64,000 nucleotides of DNA from Crossaster papposus. Lineage: Eukaryota; Echinodermata; Asteroidea; Velatida; Solasteridae. The stretch lies in assembly GCA_037893245.1 (NCBI GenBank), contig JBAIAA010000352.1:868001-932000 (forward strand). Reading direction: 5' to 3'. Shown piece after piece: positions 20,941-31,426 of the stretch (the first letter of the stretch is position 1; every line of letters begins with the position of its first letter). A model generated the notes under the pieces. The model made no database searches. It saw nothing but the letters and a program-made list of their open reading frames with translations, and was not told where the DNA came from. The position numbers were made by a program, and so were the translations under genes.

Positions 20941-22365
20941 TTAACAACCTTCCAACGATTGACTCCCTTCTGGTTCTGGATGTGCATACTGCTGCCCTTG
21001 TGATGATGGCTCGGTGCCAGTCAGCCCAGAACATTGCTCCTGAGTACTTGCAAGTGCCTGCTGGCTCTCTGCTGGTTCTGGTTGCACACACTGTTCTCCT
21101 TGAATAGGTGGCTTGCAGTCATTCAGACTGGAGCATTGTTTCTGGGGAGAACTTGTTAGCTCTGGGGTCTCCGCTGGTTCTGCATGTACCTCAACATGCA
21201 CTTTAACATGCTGCCGACTGTGAATGGATGCCTTGCTGCTGCTTTGTCTAGAACATTGTTCTTGACCGCTGTCTAGTGACTGCTTACTCTCTGGGTGTTG
21301 TGCATGCCCTTGGCTTGGTGGCTTGTTGCTGCTTGGTCTGGCAGCACGCTGCTCTTGGTCATTTTCTGCCTGTGGCATCACACAAAGCTCAATCTGCTTC
21401 CTTGGCTGCGATGGTCGGCTGGGATTCAGTCTTTGGCAGCAACGACAGCACAGTTTGAGGAATGAGAAAGTCTTGACTACAGCTGCACGATAGTCTGCGT
21501 TTGTGGCACTGTAGACCAGGGAATTGATTGAACTATTGATAAGCTCAAAAATTGTATGAAATATAATCAAAATGAAAATGTTTTCTTCAAGTTGTATAAG
21601 TTTAACAGCCTGTGAAGGTGCATACGTGTTTCGCACAATTAAAATAATTGTGATTGCAGTGTGTATTGAGTTCAAAATGAAGAAAACAGCAGTATTGATG
21701 ATCACCATACAGAGGACCTTGCCTGCTTGCTTGGGACGGTTTGGCAACAGGGCTGATTGTCTGCGCACTTTTACTACCACATAGATGTACAAAGCAAGAG
21801 TTGCTATCAAGCAAACAATGGCAATAATGAAATTACTGTAAATGACGACATCAGTAAAGATAGTCTCTGGTAAAAATATAAGAATCACACCAACAATGAT
21901 TGTAGGCACCCAGACTCCTGCTGATATCTTTGCTGCTCGGGATTTAGAAGCTTTTTCTTTGTGTGCCAGAGGATTACGCACTGCAGAGAATCTCTCAGCT
22001 GCTATGGTAACCACAAAGAAATTAGAAACAGCAAGAAGCGAGTATCTGACACATTGATATACTTTGTAAGCAAGGAAGTTGTACTTGATGGGTGAACATA
22101 ATGCAAATATAAAGGTACTCGTAAGGACGAGTGAGTCAGCCACAGCCAGGTTGGATAAGTAGATGTTGATGATTGTACGCATGGACTTCACTCGAAAGAC
22201 TGTGAAGAGAAACACAAAGTTGAAGTGGATCCCGATTGGTGCAATGATTTCAGTACTTAACCATATTATTTGGTTTGTTCTGTCTACACTATTGTAAAAG
22301 CTCTCAAGATGCTCGTTTACTTCAGGTGACAGAGTAGAGTTGTCTTCTTGATAGCCATCAGCCAT
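20941..22365 (-). CDS. GPCR-2: intronless rhodopsin-like receptor, 474 aa
   Basis: TM1 about residues 33-57, TM2 65-90 with Asp77, TM3 100-123, ERF at 124-126, TM4 146-166 with Trp152, TM5 175-200, TM6 215-245, TM7 264-285 ending NSLVY, and CCRCC at 306-310. The position of the conserved TM3 cysteine is Tyr, and the very short ECL2 has no Cys. The tail is shorter than in GPCR-1 because a Gln codon (CAA) has become TAA at 20,941, which removes about 40 residues. TATA box about 135 bp upstream. ECL2 (TDVVIYSN) is shared with GPCR-5, not with GPCR-1 or GPCR-3. Confidence 0.88.
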   Translation of the reverse strand: MADGYQEDNSTLSPEVNEHLESFYNSVDRTNQIIWLSTEIIAPIGIHFNFVFLFTVFRVKSMRTIINIYLSNLAVADSLVLTSTFIFALCSPIKYNFLAYKVYQCVRYSLLAVSNFFVVTIAAERFSAVRNPLAHKEKASKSRAAKISAGVWVPTIIVGVILIFLPETIFTDVVIYSNFIIAIVCLIATLALYIYVVVKVRRQSALLPNRPKQAGKVLCMVIINTAVFFILNSIHTAITIILIVRNTYAPSQAVKLIQLEENIFILIIFHTIFELINSSINSLVYSATNADYRAAVVKTFSFLKLCCRCCQRLNPSRPSQPRKQIELCVMPQAENDQEQRAARPSSNKPPSQGHAQHPESKQSLDSGQEQCSRQSSSKASIHSRQHVKVHVEVHAEPAETPELTSSPQKQCSSLNDCKPPIQGEQCVQPEPAESQQALASTQEQCSGLTGTEPSSQGQQYAHPEPEGSQSLEGC

Positions 22366-22497
22366 AGTTCATGTACAGTATAGCATTTCCAACATTATTT
22401 GCAGATGCAGTGCAGGTATTCTTGTTGTAAGAACACTAACAGAGAATCTTTGAGGAGTGTGCAATTGAAACTGAAATCTGCTTTGTGTCCTCTCCCC

Positions 22498-22506
22498 TTT
22501 TATATA
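22498..22506 (-). promoter_or_regulatory. TATA box of GPCR-2
   Basis: TATATAAAA on the - strand followed by GGGGAGAGG, about 135 bp above the ATG. The block from here to the ATG is conserved in GPCR-2 to GPCR-5, so a transcription start about 100 nt above the ATG is likely. Confidence 0.65.
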
Positions 22507-22699
22507 TTCTCTCTGTTTATTTAGGACAAGTTTGTCCATTGTTTTGACAGTGCTGTACGTTACCAACACTTTTTCTTGTGACAACACTATACAGCATTTA
22601 TAAATTACGTTGGTGATTAAAAACAAATTATCCAGTATTCAATTTACATCACCCCAACCAAATTGAAACATTTGGTTGTGGAACTCGCTGCTATTGGGA

Positions 22700-22790
22700 T
22701 TTTAACCATAGCCAAACCCTGGCTAGTAATAATGCATCTGCAATAGAAAGCAGGAGGCTGTGGGTTTGAGTCCCACCCAAGTGAAATTTT
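22700..22790 (+). mobile_element. tRNA-derived SINE fragment
   Basis: GTGGGTTTGAGTCCCACC resembles a tRNA T-arm with a Pol III B box. The 5' half of a tRNA is not recognisable. Same segment at 28,660 and 35,890. Confidence 0.45.
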
Positions 22791-22914
22791 TGTTTATAAA
22801 AAACGTTGGTAGCTACGGGTAAAATACCTTTTGGCCATAAGCATGCACAAGGAAGATGGGTTAGTCCGTAAATAAGGGGTTCAAAAGTGTGGCATTTTTT
22901 AATGTCCTGGTTAC

Positions 22915-23158
22915 ACCTGGGGCCAATTACATAAGCACAAAAATGTGCTTAGCACAAAAAGGTCTTGCTCAGCAAAAACAGGTTATCGGCCAAAACTCCA
23001 CATGCTTTTTATTCAAAGCAAAAACCAGCTGAATACCAGTTACAAACAATAAACATCATCTGAAATGTTGGTGTGTAACCCTGTTTTTTCCCAAGGAAGA
23101 ATGTTCATACTCAGCAAATTTTGGTGCTCACACGTTTTATGAAATTGGCTCCTGGTCT
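22915..23158. mobile_element. GGGGCCAATT-type MITE (GCTAAGCA-rich)
   Basis: Begins GGGGCCAATTACATAAGCAC and ends TTTTATGAAATTGGCTCC, imperfect inverted repeats. Relatives at 28,846, 36,147 and 43,882 keep AGCAAAAACAGC and ACCCTGTTTTTTCCCAAGG inside. Confidence 0.65.
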
Positions 23159-23651
23159 AGTAATTTACCAAGCAAGTGTCACTGAAATTGACTTCAAACT
23201 TTTTATAAAATTTGTTTTGCAGGTACTTTGCTTTATGTAAATCACTCTTAAAAATAGAAGGCATCAAAGAATGTGTGCTGAAATTAAAAATAATATTTTA
23301 ATGTCAAATGTAACAGGGACATAAACAATTAGACCCCTAATTAAAGGACACTCCCGGATAGAAAATAATAAAAGAATGTCATTGCCAAAGATGTGCGCCA
23401 GAGACGCATGTTTGCAAATGTCCATTAGTAGTTGATTTGTAATCTACGAATGGTGTGCGCAATCCTTTGAACGATGCACATGCGTGCATTGGAGCTGGTA
23501 ATTGATTGGTTGCTGTGCGTGACATGATTCAGCTGCAATTGGCTGAACAAGAACGTAACCTGAATGCTGATTGTAGTCGCAATTAAAATTTTGGACTCAG
23601 CAAATTTGGAGCTGCAATCGCAATTATAAAATATTGTTTTCTTGGACTATA

Positions 23652-24081
23652 TACAGGGTGGCCCATTAAAAAAACCAGACAAGCATACTTTCACTACCCT
23701 GAGGCCAAAACTACCTACATTGTATACCAATGGATGGAGAATCTTTCTAGAAGAAAAATTACACCAAGATATCTCGATTTGGGCTAGTAGTTTTAGTTCC
23801 AGACCCTGTTTTGTGAAGCACAGCCGAGTCAGTGGTCCTTTCGCACCGAGAAATAACTAAACCGTGGTTTAGTTATTTTTGTGTGCGAAAGAACCACTGA
23901 CTTCACTTCACTAAATAGAATCTGGAGCTAAAACTACTAGTCCGAATTGAGACACCTTGGTATCATTCTTCTTCAAGAAACATTCTCCATTGTTGGTATA
24001 GGTAGTTTTGGCCTCAGGGTAGTGGAAGTATATGCTTGTTGGTTGGAATATTATTTTCAATATTTTGGAGGCCACCCTGTA
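23652..24081. mobile_element. Foldback element with TACAGGGTGGCC ends
   Basis: Nearly the whole 430 bp is palindromic. TACAGGGTGGCC pairs with GGCCACCCTGTA, GGCCAAAACTACCTA with TAGGTAGTTTTGGCC, and the centre CAGTGGTCCTTTCGCAC with its complement. Flanking TA suggests a mariner-like MITE. Present once per GPCR unit, at 29,590, 36,833 and 43,441. Confidence 0.85.
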
Positions 24082-24336
24082 TAGCATTGAGAGTGCCAAC
24101 ACTTAATCAATTGAGTTTGTATGCACCTTTCTTTCGGTTTTGAGCACCTTTGCTGCTTCAAATGACAAACATGCGCAACTGACAATTGGTGTATATGACC
24201 TGCTCCAACGGAACCCAGATAAAGTTGACAATTTTAGTTATTTAGATTTTGCTTTTTTTTATTATTCTCTAGGTTCTCAACTTTAAAATGATGTATCATT
24301 TACACATGTACCCCACCCTACATGTACAAGTATCTA

Positions 24337-24392
24337 TTGTAATAGTTTTCAAGATGCTTGTTTACTCATTCGATAGAGTGGCCATCACCCAT
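24337..24392 (-). pseudogene. Truncated GPCR 5' remnant
   Basis: MGDGHSIE then TGA, followed in another frame by codons for VNKHLENYY. Only about 20 codons of receptor remain before homology ends at a sequence containing ACCCCACCCTA. Same junction at 30,416 and 37,661. Confidence 0.78.
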
Positions 24393-25075
24393 GATGTGCA
24401 GTGTACATGTAGCTTGCAGCTGCATCTAACATTTTCTGCAGATAGAGCGAAGCGCTTTTGTCCTATTTCAAGATTGCTCCAGTTTTATACTAATGGGAAT
24501 ATAACACCTTGAGATCTTCTAGAAGTGTGTAGTTGAAACAGAAAGTTTTGTTGACCCTTCCTCTATATTTTTCCGCAATTCTCAAAGACCTATTGTATTG
24601 CACGTGATATGCATGTATCTCGTGACAGCAGTTACCAAAGCAGACAATTCAGTTTCGCTACTGCCATTTAGAATTAAAGTTGTTTCAGTTTTTATTATCT
24701 TGTACAATGCGTATTTCCTTGATTGAAATTGGTTGATGTTACCGATAATGAAACTAAAAGTAAAGCTTCTTTAACCTTAACCCTCCCAAATCCATCCAAA
24801 TCCATACTCTTGTTTTGTTTTTGTTTGTTTGTTTTTTTTTTTTTGTGGGGGGGGGGGGGGGGACTTGGTCCTGCAGGCCTGGGGTGAATATATTTGGATT
24901 ATGATGGGCGTTGGCACTGCTGGGAGAATGGCACTGGTTTTTTCCACCGTGCAGTGATGAGCTGTTGTTCATCAATATCAACTACCACTTGAGTGCATTT
25001 GGGTGGATTTGGTCCTGTACTTAAAATGCAGAAGAACATGGAACACCAAAAAGGCATACACTCCAATGAAAACAT

Positions 25076-25178
25076 TGATCAGTCTTTTACATCGATCGCT
25101 CGGTCTTTTACATCTATTGATTGGTCCTTCCACCGATCGGGCTTTTACATCGATCGATCAGTCTTTTACATCGATCAC
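25076..25178. repeat. 21-bp GATCGATT minisatellite, short array
   Basis: About five degenerate units of the repeat described at 19,116, in the same place within the GPCR unit. Confidence 0.85.
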
Positions 25179-25525
25179 ACTTTGCAACTATTTGTCACAG
25201 TTTACACTGTATACGTAAACCAAAATGCCTTTATAAGTTCCCTTTCATATGCAATGCCTTTGAAGTCTGCCTGCCTTGATCAAAAAGCTCACGGATTTTC
25301 AACCTTTATGCTTTATTTTGACATAATTAAATGACTTTAGGTGGTTATTTCAGTCATATGAATCCCGGTAATCTGCAGACCACATTTAAGTTGAAATCAA
25401 TGAAACATTTTGTAATAATGAAGCATGAACAACCTTTTGGTTTGTCATAGATGTTAACAAAAATTACAACTTAAAAATAAATCTATTGTTGAGTGAAACT
25501 CAAAAAGTATTGACTGAGTATCTTT

Positions 25526-25658
25526 AACCAGTTCACGTCGGATGGCGTGTACCGGTTCCCATGAAAGCTAGCCTGAACCCGTCTCGGATCGAGGTTCATG
25601 AAAAATAATCCCGCGCCTGGTCCCATTCAATGTTAAATAATCCCGGCACGAACTGGTT
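25526..25658. mobile_element. CCAGTTCGCG-type MITE, internally deleted
   Basis: Ends AACCAGTTCACGTCGGATGG and CCCGGCACGAACTGGTT. Same deleted form as at 19,693. Confidence 0.75.
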
Positions 25659-26065
25659 AAAAAGCACAAAGGTAGATTTCATTGTGAAAGGTAATCTCTG
25701 TCGGTGATGGACAATATGGCTTTATGCTTATTTCAGCTAAACAATTACAAATTACAAGTATATAAGAAGTTTGCATCTGTACATTTACTCACTTATTTAC
25801 AACTTCAGTAACGGTAAGCACTCAAGCATTACTAAAACATTTGTTACTCTATTTAAACGAAATTCTCACAAACTCTTGTTGAACAGAAATGAAATATAGG
25901 TAAAAATCAATAGTAAATTTTGTCGAAAAAAAAATATGGGCTTGAAATGTCTGAAGTTTAGACTTGTGTGGAAAGTCCTATTGGATTTATTTTGAGAGTC
26001 GGCAATATATCATCACTGAAACATTGTACATGTAGTATTAAGAATACGCAGTGGCTATTATTAGG

Positions 26066-26232
26066 ACAGTTGACGATCTGATTCCCCGACTTACCCAGCC
26101 CGACATTGACAAAAATATCTGGATATCGCTCTTGGAACCAGATTATTTGATAGTCAGGTTCAAAGAGTAAAAGGTTCAGAGTATTGTCAATGTCGGGCTG
26201 GGTAAGTCAGGGAATCAGATGATCAACTGCTG
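26066..26232. repeat. Imperfect hairpin downstream of GPCR-3
   Basis: Arms of about 47 nt with few mismatches (GACTTACCCAGCCCGACATT and its complement). The best preserved copy in the window. Confidence 0.82.
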
Positions 26233-26993
26233 TAACAATAGTCACTGCATTAAGAATATCCCTGAAAAGAGAACACATTGTATTGACATTTTATAGTGAG
26301 CTTTTCAGTATTTTGCCAACATTTTTTCATTGTCAATGTGTATTGTCACATCATTTGGTATCATGGTTTGGTATCTACATGTTTAACTGGAATATCAACC
26401 AAGCCTAATCAAAACAACTTTGAATATTATTCAGTACCGGAGCTCGAATAATGTTTCTACGTTGATTTGAGAGGTGGATATAACAGTAAGTTCTGAGTTC
26501 ATGCTTCCTTGCATTGAAATCTCAGCATCAGTCAATCCTGTATCATTGTTACTGACAACTTGCATCTTTCGAAAAGAGAATTCCACATGGTGTCTCTGCA
26601 AACCCTCACAACTTTATCCTGGATCATTGTTACTGAAAACTTGCAAGTGTTGTTGGCACTCTTGAGACCGCTGCTCCCCTTGCAGGGATGGGTTGGAAGT
26701 CAGTCACCCTGGAACATAGTTCTTGACAGTTTTGGAGTGACTGGTTCTTGATACGCATAATATACTGCTTCTATGACACTAGGCTGTTGTGCCTGGAACA
26801 TTGTTTGAGAGTTACTTACAAAGTGATTGTTGACTACATGTATCTGCTGACTGTGCACACTGCTGACCTTACATGAATGGCTTGCACACATCATTTACCA
26901 GAGAACATTGTACTTAACAACTTTCCAACGATTGACTCCCTTCTGGTTGTGGATGTGTATACTCCTGCCCTTGTGATGATGGCTCAGTGCCAG

Positions 26994-28361
26994 TCAGTTC
27001 AGGACATTGCTCCTGATATAGTACTCATGAGTACTTGCAAGTGACTGCTGGCTCTCTTCTGGTTCTGGATGTACACACTGTTCTCCTTGAATAGGTGGCT
27101 TGCAGTCAGTCAGACTAGAGCATTGTTTCTGGTGGGAACTTGCAAATTCTGGGATCTCCGCTGGTTCTGCATGTACCTCAACATGCACTTGAACAGGCTG
27201 CTGACTGTGAATGGAGTACTTGCTGCTGCTTTGTCTAGAACATTGCTCTTGACAGCTGTCCAGTGACTGCTGACTCTCTGGGTGTTGTGCAAGCCCTTGG
27301 CTTAGTGGCTTGCTGCTGTTTGGCCTGGTAGCACGCTGCTCTTGGTCATTTTCTGCCTGTGGAATCACACAAAGCTCAATCTGCTTCCCTGGCTGCAATG
27401 GTTGGCTGGGATTCAGTCTTGGGCAGCAACGACAGCACAGTTTGAGGAACGAGAAAGCCTCGACTACAGCTGCACGATAGTCTGCGTTTGTGGCACTGTA
27501 GACCAGGGAATTGATTGAACTATTGATAAGCTCAAAAATTGTATCACATATAACCAGAATGTACATTGTTTTTGCAAGTTGTAGAAATTCAACAGCCTGT
27601 GAAGATGTATGTGTGGAATACATGCTTAGCACAATAAAAAGAATTGAAAATGCAGTGCGCATTGAGTTCAAAATGAAGAAAACAGCAGTATTGATGATTA
27701 CCATACAGAGGACCTTGCCTGCTTGCTTGGGACGGTTTGGCAACAGGGCTGATTGTCTGCGCACTTTCACTACCACATAGATGTACAAAGCAAGAGTTAC
27801 TATCAAGCAAACAATGGCAATAATGGAATTAATCCAAAAGACAACTTTATCAAAGATAGTCTTTGGTAAGAATATCAGAATCAAACCAACAATGATTGTA
27901 GGCACCCAGAGTCCTGCAGATATCTTTGCTGCTCGAGATTTAGAGGCTTTTTCTTTGTGTGTCAGAGGATTACGCACTGCAGAGAATCTCTCAGCTGCTA
28001 TGGTGACCACAAAGAATTGAGAAAGAGCAAGAAGCGTGTATCTGACACCTCCATATACTTTTTGAGCAAGGAAGTTGTACTTGATAGGTGAACACAATGC
28101 AAATATAAAGTCACTTGTAAGGGCGAGTGAGTCAGCCACAGCCAGATTGTCTAAGTAGATGTTGATGATTGTACGCATGGACTTCACTCGAAAGACTGTG
28201 AAGAGAAACACAAAGTTGAAGAGGATCCCGATTGGTGCAATGATTTCAGTACTTAACCATATTATTCGGTTTTTTCTGTCTACACTCTTGTAATAGCTCT
28301 CAAGATGCTTGTTTACTTCAGTTGACAGAGTAGAGTTGTCTTCTTGGTAGCCATCAGCCAT
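26994..28361 (-). CDS. GPCR-3: intronless rhodopsin-like receptor, 455 aa, frameshifted tail
   Basis: Same seven-helix core as its paralogues, with ERF, NSLVY and CCRCC. TM2 begins DNLAVADSLAL where the others have SNLAVADSL. ECL2 (DKVVFWIN) is most like GPCR-1. A 14-nt insertion at 27,017-27,030, absent from all other copies, shifts the frame in the tail and ends the protein after HEYYIRSNVLN. The lost part still exists as decayed sequence out to about 26,540. The seven-helix core is complete, so the receptor may work with a shortened tail. TATA box at 28,486-28,494. Confidence 0.86.
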   Translation of the reverse strand: MADGYQEDNSTLSTEVNKHLESYYKSVDRKNRIIWLSTEIIAPIGILFNFVFLFTVFRVKSMRTIINIYLDNLAVADSLALTSDFIFALCSPIKYNFLAQKVYGGVRYTLLALSQFFVVTIAAERFSAVRNPLTHKEKASKSRAAKISAGLWVPTIIVGLILIFLPKTIFDKVVFWINSIIAIVCLIVTLALYIYVVVKVRRQSALLPNRPKQAGKVLCMVIINTAVFFILNSMRTAFSILFIVLSMYSTHTSSQAVEFLQLAKTMYILVICDTIFELINSSINSLVYSATNADYRAAVVEAFSFLKLCCRCCPRLNPSQPLQPGKQIELCVIPQAENDQEQRATRPNSSKPLSQGLAQHPESQQSLDSCQEQCSRQSSSKYSIHSQQPVQVHVEVHAEPAEIPEFASSHQKQCSSLTDCKPPIQGEQCVHPEPEESQQSLASTHEYYIRSNVLN

Positions 28362-28485
28362 AGTTCATGTACAGTGTAGCATTTCCAACATTTTTTGCAG
28401 ATGCAGTGTAGGTATTCTTGTAGGTATTCTAGAATCTTTGAGGAGTGTGCAGTTGAAACTGAAATCTGCTTTGTGTCCTCTTCCC

Positions 28486-28494
28486 TTTTATATA
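28486..28494 (-). promoter_or_regulatory. TATA box of GPCR-3
   Basis: TATATAAAAGGGA on the - strand, about 125 bp above the ATG, in the promoter block conserved among GPCR-2 to GPCR-5. Confidence 0.65.
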
Positions 28495-28654
28495 TTCTCT
28501 TTGTTTATTTAGGATAAGTTTGTATACATTGTTTATAAATTACGGTACGTTGTTGACGAAGGAAACATAAACAGTATTCAATTTATATCACTCCGACACA
28601 AATTGAAACATTTGGTCGCGGAACTTGCTGCTATTCGGATTTCAACCAGCTAGC

Positions 28655-28715
28655 CAAACCCTGGCTAGCAATAGAAAGCAGGAGGCCATGGGTTCGAATC
28701 CCACCCAAGTGATAT
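28655..28715 (+). mobile_element. tRNA-derived SINE fragment with perfect B box
   Basis: GGGTTCGAATCCC is a canonical T-arm/B box. No matching D-arm or anticodon arm could be folded upstream, so I do not call a tRNA gene. Confidence 0.5.
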
Positions 28716-28845
28716 TTTTGTTTATAAAAAAAATTGGTAGGTATTGGTAAAATACTTTTGCCCATGCACAAGGAAGATGGGTTAGTTCATAAATAAGGAG
28801 TCCAAAAGTGTGACATTTGTTGGTGTCCTGGCTACACCTGGGGCA

Positions 28846-29082
28846 AATTACATGTATAAGCACAAAAATGTGCTGAGCACAAAAAGGTCTTGCTCAGTAA
28901 AAACAGGTTATCGGTCAAAACTCCACAGACGTTTCATTCAAAGCAAAAACCAGCTGAATACCAGTTACAAACAATAAACATCAACTGAAATGTTGGTTTG
29001 TAACCCTGTTTTTTCCCAAGGAAGAACGTTCATACTCAGCAAATGTTGGTGCTCACAAGTTTAATGAAATTGGCTCCTGGTT
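28846..29082. mobile_element. GGGGCCAATT-type MITE
   Basis: Paralogue of the element at 22,915, with degraded ends. Confidence 0.6.
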
Positions 29083-29589
29083 CAGTACATGTAATTCACC
29101 ATGCAAGTGTCACTGAAATTGACTTTAAACTTTGTTTAAAATTTCTTTTGCAGGTACTGGTACTTTTCTTTATGTAAATCACTCTTTTAGAAAGAAGACA
29201 TCAAAGAATGCGTGCTGAATTTAAAAAATATTATTTTAATGTCAAATGTAACAGGGATATGAACAATTAGACCCCTAATTAAAGGACAGTCCCGGATAGA
29301 AAATAATAAAAGAATGTCATTTCTAAAGATGCGTCTCAGAGACGCATGTTTGCAAATGTCCATTAGTAGTTGGTTTGTAATCTACGAATGGTGTGCGCAA
29401 TCCTTTAAACGATGCACACGCTTGCATTGGAGCTGGTAATTGATTGGTTGCTGTGCGTGACATGATTCAGCTGCAATTGGCTGAACAAGAACGTAACCTG
29501 AATGCTGATTGTGGTCGTAATTCAAATTTTGGACTCGGCAAATTTGGAGCTGCAATCGCAATCTTAAAATATTGTTTTCTTGGACTATA

Positions 29590-30160
29590 TACAGGGTGGC
29601 CCATATTAAAAAACAGACGAGCAGTTTCCACTACCCTAAGATTTAAAACTCTACATTGTATACCAATGGATGAAGAATGTTTCCAGAGGAAAAATGATAC
29701 CAAGATATCTCGATTTAGGCTAGTAGTTTCAGCTCAAGACCCTGTTTTGTAAAGCACAGCCGAGTCAGTGGTCCTTTCGCACCGAGAAATAACTAAATCG
29801 TGGTTTAGGTGTTTTTTTATGCGAAAGAACCACTGACTTCACTTCACTAAATAGAATCTGGAGCTAAAACTACTAGTCCGAATTGAGACATCTTGGTATC
29901 ATTGTTCTTTTTTCAGAAACATTCTCCATCCGTTGGTATAGGTAGTTTTGGCCTCAGGGTAGTGGAAGTACAAGAGATAGGGTGGGGTTAAAATGAAATT
30001 TAAAATTTGATTTCATCATTTAAAGCTTGTTTAGCTTTAAATGATGAAATCAAAATCTCAAATTTTATTTTTGCCTCAAAGTGTCTCATTTACTCGTGCT
30101 GGGTCACATATGCTTGTCCATTGTGATATTATTGTAAAAATTTGTGTAGGTCACCCTGTA
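29590..30160. mobile_element. Foldback element with TACAGGGTGGCC ends, with nested insertion
   Basis: Same palindromic element as at 23,652. From about 29,965 to 30,115 it carries part of a second palindromic MITE (TGATTTCATCATTTAAAGC with its complement). At 29,968-29,990 there is a short inverted copy of the sequence at 30,402-30,420 (ACCCCACCCTATCTCTTGTA). Confidence 0.78.
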
Positions 30161-30415
30161 TCATTGATAGTACTAACACTTAATCAATTGAGTTTGTATG
30201 CACCTTTCTTTCGGTTTTGAGCACCTTTGCTGCTTCAAATCACAAACATGCACAACTGACAATTGGTGTATACAGTATGTGACCTGCTCCAACGGAACCC
30301 AGACAAAGTTGACAATTTTAGTTGTTTAGATTTTTTATTTTTTTTAAATTAACTACCGGTAGGTTCTCAACTTTAAAATGGTGTATTATTTTTTACATAT
30401 GTAACCCCACCCTAT

Positions 30416-30475
30416 CTCTTGTAATAGTTTTCAAGATGCTTGTTTACTTCATTCGATAGAGTGGCCATCACCCAT
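30416..30475 (-). pseudogene. Truncated GPCR 5' remnant
   Basis: Same start, early TGA and truncation point as at 24,337 and 37,661. Codons for VNKHLENYYK remain in another frame. Confidence 0.78.
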
Positions 30476-31111
30476 GATGTGCAGTGTAGATTGTAGCTGA
30501 ATCCAACATTTTCTGCTTAGAGCGAAGCGCTTTTGTCCTATTTCAAGATTGCTCCAGTTTTATACTATTGGGGAATATAACACCTTGAGATCTTCTAGAA
30601 GTGTGTAGTTGAAACAGAAAGTTTTGTTGATATTTCCTCCATATTTTCCCGCAATTCTCAAAGACCTATTTTGTTATGCACGTGATATGAATGTATCTCG
30701 TGACAGCAGTTAATTACCAAAGCAGAAAATTCAGTTTCGCTTCTGCCATTTAGAATTAAAATTGTTTCAGTTTTTATCATTACACAATGTATGTACAATG
30801 TGTATTTCCTTGATTGAAGTTGGTTGATGTTACCGATAATGAAAAGTGACAATACTAAAGCTTCTTTCACCCTAACCCTCCAAATCCATCCAAATCCATA
30901 CCCTTGTTTTATTTTTGTTTGTTTGTTTGTTTTTTTGTTGTGGGGGGGGGGGACTTGGTCCTACAGGCCTGGGGTGAATATATTTGGATTATGGTGATGT
31001 TGGCACTGTTGGGAAAATGGGACTGATTTTTTCCACCGTGCAGTACTGAGCTGTTGTTCATCAATATCAACCACCACTTGAGTGGATTTGGGTAGATTTG
31101 GTCCTGTACTT

Positions 31112-31347
31112 AACAAGTTTGCGCTGGAGGTATATACACGCAAAGTTTTCTCCAGATTCAAAACGAATGACGCATTAACGCGTCACGGGCATGTCCGGAA
31201 ATGTCTGTCAGTAGCGAGCAAGGCCGGAAATGCGTGGGTGTGCTTCCTGCAGTACCATTGGCCTGAACCTGCCTCAGATCGAGTTTCGTTAAAAATGATC
31301 CTGCGCCTTGGCTCGGTGATAATAAAATAATCGCGGCGCGAACCGGT
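31112..31347. mobile_element. CCAGTTCGCG-type MITE
   Basis: Left end AACAAGTTTGCGCTGGAGG (degraded) and right end CGGCGCGAACCGGT. Full-length interior. Confidence 0.7.
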
Positions 31348-31426
31348 AAAAATGCAGTAGGGTATGAAATACCAAAGAGGCATAAAAACGAGTCAATACA
31401 TTGATCAGTGAGTCTTTTACATTGAT

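Noticed and set aside
28655-28715. Possible tRNA gene (perfect B box)
   Set aside because: Only the T-arm is convincing; no acceptor, D-arm or anticodon loop could be folded. Paralogous fragments are decayed.
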